Part shown: piece by piece, positions 47,509 through 58,400 of the stretch | Numbering within the stretch: the stretch's first letter is position 1 | Layout: each line of letters begins with the position of its first letter | Assembly: GCA_031763025.1 (NCBI GenBank) | Contig: JASSKH010000020.1 | Span: 11,917,547 to 11,981,546, forward strand | DNA length: 64,000 nt | Direction: 5' to 3' | Origin: Macrocystis pyrifera | Taxonomy: Eukaryota > Sar > Phaeophyceae > Laminariales > Laminariaceae | The notes under the pieces: model-generated | Seen by the model: only the letters and a program-made list of their open reading frames with translations | Database searches by the model: none | Told to the model about the DNA's origin: nothing | Program-made: the position numbers and the translations under genes

Positions 47509-49145
47509 TAGTTGCCAGGTGCAGCAATGGCAACGGCAACGGCAGGTCTCGGCTTTGCAAGCTCTGCAAGCTGCGTGAATTATACCTTACCCTGTTACCT
47601 GTTACCTGGTATACGAAACGCGTACCTGGTACCTGGTAAGCGATACCAGCGGGAGGCATGTACGACTTCGGGTGCACGTGTGCCAAGATGCTATTATTAA
47701 TTAATAGCATGTGTTGTAATTATTACGATAGTCGATTCGTACGGCCTCTCGTGAACGAGAAGGTAGTGACTCTCCCGCTGGGTAGCACAACACAGAGCAG
47801 TGAATGTGACAGGAACCACCACAACAACCCAACAATTCAATGTGCACTCCTTTTCGTCCTCTGCTGCGGATCTGCGACTACTGTCTGCTGTAGGTCTGCT
47901 TACTACTACAGCTATAGTACATGATACATATCCCGTTTCATAAATATTGGTCAAGCCTACAGCGGGCAAGGGGTCAAGGGGGGCGCAGAATTTGGTGCTC
48001 TTGGAATTTGGCTTCCCCTCCTGTTGCTTGGTTGTGCCAACGGTGTGAGAGAGATGAGGAGTGGACCTCGGGTAGGCAAGACGCGAGACCTCAGCAAGGG
48101 CCACTACGTGATCTACAAGAGCCCGTTACTGAAAAGAGGCACGGGGCGAGGCGGTTAGTAGATTGGTTGTGCTCCATCCCAGACTGGACAGGTTGCGGAC
48201 GCGATACACGGCATTGGAAGCTTGGAGTTGTGATCGGATGCATTCGTCAAGCAATCGTCAAGAAGTGATACTCTCACCTGCGTGGAAACAGGCGGTAAAA
48301 CAGAAAATAAAGAGAGAAGCCAGTACCGATACCCAAAGCCCAATATCGCAAAAAAGGGATGACATTGATTAGGGGTTTACAGATTAACAGAGCAATCGGC
48401 ACCACAAACTTGGAGCTTGGGAGCGTCGAAACATCTCTGGCACTCACCAGGAACGGGCTGGCCGATCGCTATCTGTCTCCTGTCCCGAGCACCTTTAGTC
48501 CAAAGAACCGGATGAAACAAGCACAAACGAAAAACGGCGCTACCGTGCTACAGTGCTACGGTGGTTTTCAACAAGAAAAAGAGGGATGTTTAATGTGAGA
48601 GGTAGGGAGCCTGGTTCGTGATCATCTGCGCCCTGGTCGCAGCCCTTGCTGATATTCCGAGCAGCCAATAGGGGAGCGCTACGTCACAGACCCGCCGGTT
48701 CGACCAGGTAGCAGGTAAGTTGTTACGGGTGGAACACCCAATTGCTAGATCGGCAGCGGACGTGATCTATCGAATTGCACATTCCTCCGAGAGGCAGGTC
48801 TTTGCTAAAACAAGTGAATTTACCTTCTTCTATCAAGGTTCCAAGAACACCTGGGAGAGAAAAGAGACTGGCCTGCTGCAGCTGTCTGCCTCTCATCTCG
48901 TACATCAGGCCCAGCACGAGAGCAAGTGAGCTTTTCGACCACCCGGCTCTCCCGAACCTACCCTTCGCAAAAGCTGTGCTTATTAACGCCCCATCGGTCC
49001 TCTCGCTGCCTCTCATTCGCACAGGCTTAGCGTGTTTACAGCTTGAGAGAACGCAACGCAACGGAATCGTCAGCTTCGATAGGCTTGTTGGTTTACAAGC
49101 AGGCGACTTCCAACTGCTTGCAAGGAAACAACGAGAGGCAACGCA
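47320..49145. other. Region upstream of COPG
   Basis: Contains clustered TACCTGGTA motifs (47360-47645), a CAACAG run (47475-47507) and ordinary sequence. The last 250 bp should hold the COPG leader; no promoter element can be named. Confidence 0.4.
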
Positions 49146-49284
49146 ATGATGAACGATATGGGCGGAGGAGCGGGTGGCGGGAGTGCGGGGGGCTTTGAAG
49201 GCGAGAGGCCGCTGACTGTGACGAGCGTGCTGAAGGAGTTCCAGGGGCTTAAGGACAAGTTTAAAAACGAGGACGAGGACGACT
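49146..49284 (+). CDS. COPG: COPG exon 1
   Basis: ATGATG start, Gly-rich stretch, then [20 protein letters not shown]; donor GACT/GTGAGT in phase 1. The acidic end matches the usual N-terminus just before the SPF-LEK segment. Confidence 0.85.
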
Positions 49285-49386
49285 GTGAGTTTCGAGGGCA
49301 GACACGCAATGGTGACTGCTGTTGTTGCTGTGCTGCTCTGCTGTTCTGCTGATGTGTCGGGTTTTACAGCAGTAGGTTGTGTCTGA

Positions 49387-49422
<36 letters not shown>

Positions 49423-52400
49423 CGTCTATTAATAGTCTACTCCTGCCTTTTCATGAGGTGTATCATATTTTATCTACCACTAGGGTCAGTATGCATGTGG
49501 GTTGGCATGTTACATGAGGATCATACGAGGAAGGTGACTCTGTAGGTTGGCAGTTGGCAAGCAGACTACGTATTAATATAGTAGTGATGACTGCTGCTGC
49601 TGCTGTGGCGGAAGTCGGATGGATGTCAGGTCCTATCTGCTCTTCTACTCCTGCTGTTGGTTACGAGCTGCTGCAACTGCCGCTGCTATACGTACCGAGC
49701 ACTGCTGTTGTAAGGGTGTTGTGCGTGGTGTACCAGGTATACGAGTACCTAGCGTGTCGTTGGTTTAATGCGTGTTTTTGTCTACATAATAAACCTCTAT
49801 TACGGGTGACCATAGTAAATAGGACCTACGGAACACACAAAACCCCATACATTTCCCTATTTTTTACCAAAAGGTTTGGTTATTAAACCGTGTTTTATTG
49901 GTTTGTGCGTAGAGGTAGGCCTACGGCAGTATCCAATACGCTACTGCTGCCGTTGATGTGCCAGGTATTTGTATTGATAGTAGGATAATTATGTGGTACC
50001 AGTACCTACCGTAGTTTTCAGTAGGTAGTGTACTCATATTAGTATTAGTATTATTATTAGTATTCAGTATGCTGCTGACGCGTACTACAGCAATGCAGCC
50101 AGTATATAGGCTACAAATTCCTCACGTGCGGCAGTAGTCTTTGTGGCATGTACGTACCGCAATAGTCAGTAGGCTACTGACTTTGCACTGGTAGGTAGGC
50201 TACTGCTGCTGCAAGCACGTCGGCGGCTGAATGTATGCTCCTCTTGAAGAGGAGGATTGCCCGCCGGCTCGCCTGATCCTACAGCAGTAGGTTGCACAGC
50301 AGTAGTAGTAGCATTACGGGGGGCCATAGTAAATAGGACCAAATATTGTTAGTAACAATATGGAGATGTATGGGTGTTTGGGTGTACCGTGGGTCGTAAT
50401 AACTATGGCCCCCCGTAATAGCACTGCTGTTGCACGCTCTTCTTATGAACGTTAATATTGCAAGGTTGTGTTGTGTAGGTTACCCAGAGAAGCATGCCCG
50501 GGGTATTTTCCCAGGTATTGGCCTACAAGGAACTTCTGTGAGTTCTGTGTATCATGCACAACATTCATACCCGTACCCGGAACTCCTGTAAGTTGTTTAC
50601 GATATTAGTATCCCTACCCGGAATTTCTGTAAGTCCTCTTCTCTACGGTACGCCCATACCATAAAATACTAAAATACCCGGCGTGCGGGTACAACATTTG
50701 TATACGAGTACCTGCCCGGAACTACTGTGAGTTCTGTACGTTTGTGCTATAGTAACCAGAACTTCTGTGAGTTCTTCACGCCTGTGCTACAATACTGCTG
50801 TGCCCGGAACTTCTGTGAGTTGTGTATTATACTGGTATATACCAGGTATACCACATTTCATGCCCGTACCCGGAACTGCTAGACGTTATTTGAGACTGCC
50901 TGTTGCACAATACCCGGGGTACGTGTAAACCTTTGTCACGATACCCGGGAGCCCGGTTACGTATTCGGGTTTAACCTCCGGAGTGCCCAAATATTATGTA
51001 CGTCGATGATTCGGGCGTTCTGACATTTTTATTATCTTACGTACCCGGTGCAGCTGCTGTTGATCCCTGTATTGCCGGAGCTGCAACCTTAGTGCCAGGT
51101 ATATATGTTCATAAAATAGAGTAAAAAAAACAGCTGTGAGACCTATGCCAATGGGAAAGCGAAGAATCAATAAAAACTTTGAATCAAAACAGTAACCGCC
51201 AAAAAAAAATTAGAACAGGCTTCCTGTGGGCACGTTTAGAAAAAGAAAAAGTTCCAAACTTTTGAAAAAGCCCGAAGAAAGCAAATCTGGGGCCGATGTT
51301 GGGCCAAGATCGGCTTGAGAAAAACTCAGGGCGGATGTTTGGTGCGAAGCGGCGGGATTCCGAGTCCTTGACAAACATCGATCGACAAAACCAACGACTG
51401 CGTCATGAATTCTCAACGGAGTGCGCTCGTTATAGGGGCTCCGACCCATCCTAGGGTCATCGTCTTCACACCATGGCCGGTGTCATGTGGCGGGAGCTGA
51501 CCGGGCGTATGATGAAACAATTGGCCGCTGGTGTGCACTAAACAGAAGACAAAAATTCTCCATCCGTCTCGAACAGCGAATGGCAACAAATAGGCTTTTT
51601 TTTCAGGTTTGGGAGGATACCGTAGGACGCCGCCGGCAAGCTCTCGCCCCCTAGACCGTGGATCCACCTGATACCTTCGAGGCCGTCATCTATATTCGTT
51701 GGCCTGGCTGGACACCGAGCGGGTTGTCCGTGGGCTGAGTCTATGTTGAGATCGAGCGTCGATCGTCGCACGAGTTGATTTCTATCAGCGTGTTGACAAT
51801 TTGCAACCAGAAAAATTAAATTGCGCCGCCTGCAGCCGTTGAGAAAAATAAAAGAAAAAATCAAACCTTTTTTTTCTCTTTTTTCCCACACTGGCAGTAC
51901 GAGGAAAATTTCGGCTGTTCTTCGAAAGCACTATTTTTGAAAGAAAGGTTTGGACTTCGCGTTTCCATTGGCATAGGTCGCACAGCTGCTGTTTTTTTTT
52001 TTTTTTTTTTTAATTTTGTAAATATTTGGCATTTTTTGAGACATGAACCCTTTTGGGGTGTTGGCTTACCGACCGACGACGGCTTGTCGACCGACGACCG
52101 ACGGCAATAGATGGCTCACGCGGGATTTTCAACCTAGTCTGTTACCGGGGGCCGTAGTAATAACATACCACTCTGCTGTCCCATAATAGAAGCACCAATT
52201 TTACACAAATTGCTAAACAAAACGTTTCTTATGTTTCGGGACAGAGCCGTAGTATTATAGTCCGAACCCGTGATGGTTAGGGTGGTAGGGCCGGGCACAG
52301 CCACTGCTGCCACTGCCACTGGCTGACTCAGTCAGGAGCGATCATACTGTCGCCAAAATCGATCGGTATACTGGATTGCAGGAGTATGCTGTCCCATTCT

Positions 52401-55400
52401 CTCGTGTCTCCTCCGGAAGCGGTGGGTTTCCGTACTATGATGTGGCGTGTTTCTTGGCCGTGCGTACGATGAAATAACGGCGAACGTACCGGCAAGGTGA
52501 ATCAGTGGTTTACCTCGCACTGCCAGTACATGCTGTACCAGTCATTGCCCAAAAAGCTATTAATAGGTATCCCCTCATGGTTACACACCATATGTACAGT
52601 TGACTACAATATGTTTACTATAATTACGATGTTCACTGTGGTTGGACAAGACACGTATGATATCCCGGTAACCTTGGTTTGATGCTGTCAAGATGGGGCA
52701 CTAACCGTTCCTCCCCCTGTGCTGGCGCCGTACCCTACATTCGACTCTACTATTGCATACTACGGTAATAGTACTACTGTAATGCATACCAGGTATTACG
52801 GGGGACCATAGTAAATAGGACCTACGGTACACACAAAAACCTATATGTTTGCCTATTTTTACTAACAATATTTTTGGTCCTATTTACTGTGGCCCCCCGT
52901 AATAGTATCAGTAATAATGCATACCTACTACTACTATTACGGGGGTCCATAGTTAATAGGACCTATGGTATACATAAAAACCTGTATATTTACCTATTTT
53001 TACTAACAATATTTGGTCCTATTTACTAGGGTCCCCGTGATAGTACTAATCAGAACCAAATATGCTGTGTAGGCATGATGGGATAGGCCGTTTTTGGGCC
53101 CACTATAGTGGGTGCTGATTACTACCTGGTATACCTGGTATACCTGGTATACCTGGTGCCGGGTATGTATATATTATTACTATTACGGGAGTCCATAGTT
53201 AACGGGACCAAATTTTGTTAGTGGAGCCTCGTACTCGTTTATAGTATCGGAATACGAAGCATGTTAGCGTTTCAAATATATCGGTTGAACTCACAGCTGA
53301 CGTGCTTTCTTAGTTTCTTATAAATATATATATATCAATCTTCGAGGAACCTTTCCGTAATTATTTATTTTTCGATTCGGAAATGCTATCTGACCAAAAC
53401 AATTAAATAAATTGACCCCAATTTCATTTTATTTATTTCGTACTGGAAATAGAGAGAAGTGTTTATTTTCCGTCTTCGGGCACACGAAATAGATAAATAT
53501 ATAGGTTTTTATGTATACCATAGGTCCTATTAACTATGGACTCCCGTAATACCAGGTATGTACCACTATGTGTGGCCCTCCGTGTTATCGAGTATTAATA
53601 GTAGCAGCCTGGGTTTCTTGGTGTGGGCGATGCTGCAGTTGTCAGTCAGCTCTCAAGGTCTATATCACCGCTTTGCACGGGTCGGTCAAGAGTTTGAAAA
53701 CCTACTGACCCGACCCGACCCGACCCGGCCCGTTAGCCTTGAATACTTTCCCGGCCCGACCCAATCCGTGAGATTTGAAAATCTTGCTGACCCCACCTGC
53801 AGGTCGGGTCATCACCCGTGAAGAGCCCTGAAATTTTCGCCCCTACGCTCCAAAAGGGGTTGTGTAGGTTTCGTTTCGGCATTGACGGTTTCGTCCCCTT
53901 TCCCCCCCTCTCGTAAATTGCCTCCTTTTTGTAGTTTTTGGACATCGTGTCGACAGTTTCGACATACATATGTTGTGATATATATATCGAATGTCGAGTT
54001 TTTAGTGGAGATCGTGTCGAACGTGTTTTGCTCTCCATCCCCGGGCATCCTCGAGTCTTTTCCATGCTGAATGCTGACGCTGGGCAAAAGCTTCGATGTA
54101 TCGAATGTCGAAATCGTACCGATTACGATTGTTTTCTTGTTTGTTGGTGTCGTATCGAACCCTAGTTTTTTCGTCTCTTGTGTTGACGTTTTTCACCCTT
54201 TATCTACAGATCCAAGATTGGAAAAGTGACGGTTCGGCAGGATTCTGACCGTTTCAAAACCAGTTTATCTCCCTTGCAGCGTGCTTACTTTGGTCATTGA
54301 CGGTTCCGTCCCAATCCCCCTCTTAAACATGCCTCTTTTCATCTCCGTGTTGACAGTTTCGCATTTCCAGGACTTGGAGAAGGCGACGGTTCCGGTGGAT
54401 AAACGGCGGTCTCTTCCCTTTCCCAGCCTTGAAAACAAAAACAAAACCAAAAGTGATGATTCAGTCTGGATGGTTGGTGCTGACGTTTTTCTCTTTTCCT
54501 CCGCTTACAAAACAACAGGCCCGTTCTCCCCCCCACGAAACAAGCCTGTTTTATTTTGGGCGATAATATTACTTAAATCGATCGAAGTATTATTAATAAT
54601 ATGACACATCGCCTACAAAGATGAGTTTCGACGAACTCCTCGATCTCACAGCTGTTGCTTTTTTCGTTTTTATCAACACTGCAGAAGGATATGTTGGCTG
54701 TGAGGTCGATAGACATGTTCGAAAACCATATTTGCACATGCTGCGTGTTGATTTTTTGTTTGCACAAGCTGCGTGTTGATTTTGTGATCGCGGTTCTGAC
54801 GGTTTGACGCTTCTCCCTCAACCCGCGCTCATTTTTCGTTGTTTTCGTAAAAAATTATGCAAGGTTATTTTCTTTTGAGATTATTTGTTCGAAACCCGTG
54901 ATTGCTGTCTGCGTGCAATGCTGTGCTACAGTACTTGGGGTCGCGCGTACAGTACTTGCACCTTGTTGTTGGACAGCTTCGCCCCAAGCATATGCCTTTT
55001 TTTGTATTTTGTGTTGGCGTTTTCGCCCTACTAAACTCACCGCTCTTATAGTTTCGTCAATTTTTTTGTGACAGTTTCTCTCGAAACATGGCCCCTTTTG
55101 TGGTATATTTTGACGGTTTCGCCCTAAACACGCCTCTTTTTTTTTTCCTTGTTTTTTTTTTTTTGTTTTTTTTTGTTTTGACAGTTTCGCCATACCAGGA
55201 CTTGGAGAAGGCGACGGTTCTTCAGGAGTGCCGCGTCTTTAGCGACAGCAATGTTGTCACCACACACCCCCGCCGCTGCGGACTGCTCATCACCAAGCTT
55301 CTGTACATCCTTACCCAGGGAGAGACCCTATCTTCCTCGGAAACGACTGAGGTACATATCATGTTATATCACATCGTACCGTACCATATCATATCGTATC

Positions 55401-58400
55401 GTATCGTATCATATCATGTTATATACTGTCGTATCATGTACCAGTATATAGATGGCGTCTCTCTTTAACGAAAATACTTGAGTGCCACCCGCCCCCGACT
55501 CAACCGCCTTCTGAAATTAGCCAGCCAACCCCTGTAGTGTGCTGTCCCTGGTGTATACTAACAGATAATAACGCTTGAGGCCAAGTCAAGCGGTAGCCAC
55601 CAGTGTTCGTATAAAACTGTCCTACCTGGTGTATTCGTGGTGATTGCTTTTCGGCGATGTTGCGGTTTTCGTTGCTATTGCCATGAGTTTCTTCTAGAGG
55701 GATACCGATATCGTTTACCGTGAGTTCTACGAGGTACCTGATAGCTCATGGTATCATACCCGGTGCAATCGTTGTTTCAAGTACGTATTACACCTGTTTT
55801 TGTTTAGTTTTTGCTGAGCGTTCCCGGCCACGCTGCTGCACGTCCTTACCCGGGAGAGACCCTCTTTTCCTCGGAAACGGCTGAGGTCAGCTTTTTGTTT
55901 CATGTAGTTGTATGTAGGATTGTTTCTGTAGTTTTGTTTTGCCGGGAATAAATGCGTACTCGTACCTGTTATCTTCACATTAAACCGTCATTTCTACCTA
56001 GCTGCGCCGGTACACCCAGTGTCCGTCCTCATTATTTATCCTAGACAGATACAAATTATGTGGTCGCAGACTGTGAACCGTGGAAAACACAATATATAGT
56101 CGCAAAATTAGTCGAGGTAAACCAGGTGAAACGGCAAAGTACCGGGCACGAGAATACAGGACGTATTTTTTCGATTTATGCCTGGTTTTGATTTGTTTAG
56201 TTGCTTTCCGCCACGTAAGTGTAAGACGCACGCGGTGTTCACGACACACATGTAAACCACACCCCTACCCCAAGATCGTACGACTACGGCCATGCATGAT
56301 ACTGAATACCCCCCCCCCCCTAACCAAGAATCCGAGCCGATCTTCTCCGAATCAAGGGGGGGCACACATGTTGTGGCGTTGTGGCAATCAGGGGGGCATG
56401 TAACCGTAAAAAGCGGCGTCTGTTATGACGGTTCGGTTTTGACGTTTCAAGTCCTACTTGAGTCGCCCTTTCCCCAAAGGCAAAAATCTCAGGAAACGGC
56501 ATCTTGAGTCATAAATTTTGAAGCTCCCACACTAAAACTGGTATATTACGCCTGAAGGGCCGTCCGTCATGGATCTAGACTGCCATCTCCGGACGTAGTC
56601 GCCCCGAGTTGTGTTCCGGGGTGACTCGCAAACTGTTTCAGAGCCAGGACCACAGCATCACAGCATGCGGCGTACGAGTCACCTGGTCGAATGAAGGGAG
56701 GCGTTTACCCATGACACGCAGCGTGTGGTGTAGCGGTTCGGCTTGACCGCTATGTTGCGTCACCCCCCTCCCAGGTGTCCTTCGGAGTGACAGCGCTGAT
56801 CGAGGACGACAACCTGCGGCATATCGTGCACCTGTTCAAATCAAAGAGGCGTGTAACCGTAAAATGCAGTGCGTATTGTCTCGGTTCGATTTTAACGCAT
56901 ATATTGCGCCGCACCCCCCCCCCCGCCCCCTATTCCCAGGTGTTTTTCGGAGTAACGAAGCTGTTTCAGAGCCAGGACCACAACCTGCGACGTATGATGT
57001 ACCTGTTCATCAAGGAGGTCGCCGAGACATGCGACCCGGATGACGTCATCATCGGTGAGTTTATTGCAGTGGGGATGCGGGGTACTACTATTGTTGTGCC
57101 CAATTTTACCGTTTTCGGACTGCAGTCCCGTTTTTGTGACAATTGTAGACAAGTTACTTGAAATTAGAGTGCTTTGTCCCCGAAACGGGACTGCAGTTCT
57201 TGAAGATTTAAGACCTTTAAGATTTTTTTTTTTTTTTTTTTTAATCCTCCGGCGGATTGGTAAAAAATAAAGCTTAAGCTCACCACACTTGCACGTTCCA
57301 ATTTCGTGTCGTGTGTCAATTTAGCCCATAGCTCTCTCCCGTTGTAACATCAGAACAGGCTGCTGTTACCCCTGGAGTTTGGGCACGTTCACCCGACCTG
57401 ACCCCCGAGAGGAGCAGGTGCGGTGGAGATCATCCGGTTTAATAAATACGAGGGCTACTATTAATAATTGGTCTTCATGTTGATGTCTAAACGATACTTA
57501 CGGTATAGTGCCGCCCAGAATGACCAGACTTTTCGGCAGGTGAGACCAGGTGAATCCGGTGGTCACGAGAAAAATTTAACTACGTGCAATCGTACGGGAT
57601 CATGTTTTCAGTATTACCGGGGAAAATAGTAATCAGGACAAAATATGCTTTTATTACGGGGGGGTCCATAGTAAATAGGACCGAATATTCTCAGTAAAAA
57701 TAGGTAGATTATAGAGGTTTTTATGTATACCATAGGTCCTATTAACTAGGGACTCCCGTAATAGTAAAAACACTGGAATATACGAGTTTTGTGTACAGAA
57801 TGGGTCCTGATTACTATGCCCCCCCCGCAATAGTAAAAGATGAGACCATGTTAGAACTAAGACCACGTTTATTTGGGCAGCTTGTCATGGGGTGGTCTGA
57901 AAATCGGTCCACCACTACACTGTTTTTTTTTTGTTGACTTTTATCCTCCGACGGACTGGCAAAAAATAAGAAAAAACCAGAAAAAAAAATAGAGCTGCAA
58001 CCGCTGTACAGGAAAACATCTAACTCTAATTTGAAGTAATTTGTCCCGTAACGGGAGTATAATGACGAAAAGGGTTAAGGTCATCACCTTTATATTTCCA
58101 CATGCGTTAGATAACGCAAGTGTCCGATGCTGCCGTTGCAGCATCAGCAGAACAGGGTGCTCCTATCGTATGATATGTATTCATGCCTCGGGCCTTTGTT
58201 TGTTTACCGTCCCCTTCACTTTCGAGCTCCATTTCAAACGCAATTATCAAGAATGACCGGGGATACGTGGTACCGGCCCCCCAGCTCTCGAGCGGCTCGC
58301 AGGAAAGTTCTGGGAAACAAATGGTGTTTGTTTGGTTTTTGAATGTTTGACAACTGCCCCTACGTACCGTATAAAACTTCCTCCGTCCTCCATGTTGTTC

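Larger units (their letters stand above)
49285..55198 (+). other. COPG: COPG intron 1 (long, element-rich)
   Basis: A 5.9-kb intron, far longer than the other COPG introns. It contains a (TGC)n tract (49389-49421), five family A MITEs (one interrupted), a 500-bp dispersed repeat (50455-50975), an ~860-bp TIR element (51131-51991), and degenerate copies of exon 2's 5' edge (54208-54240 and 54345-54395). It should also contain the missing micro-exon. Confidence 0.75.

Noticed and set aside
47930-48160. 76-codon open stretch reading ...GIWLPLLLLGCANG...
   Set aside because: Looked protein-like but lacks an early ATG and a family match; within chance expectation for this length.
54519-54550. Candidate COPG micro-exon reading [10 protein letters not shown]
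   Set aside because: Phase would fit, but the donor (CCT/GTTTTA) is far from consensus.
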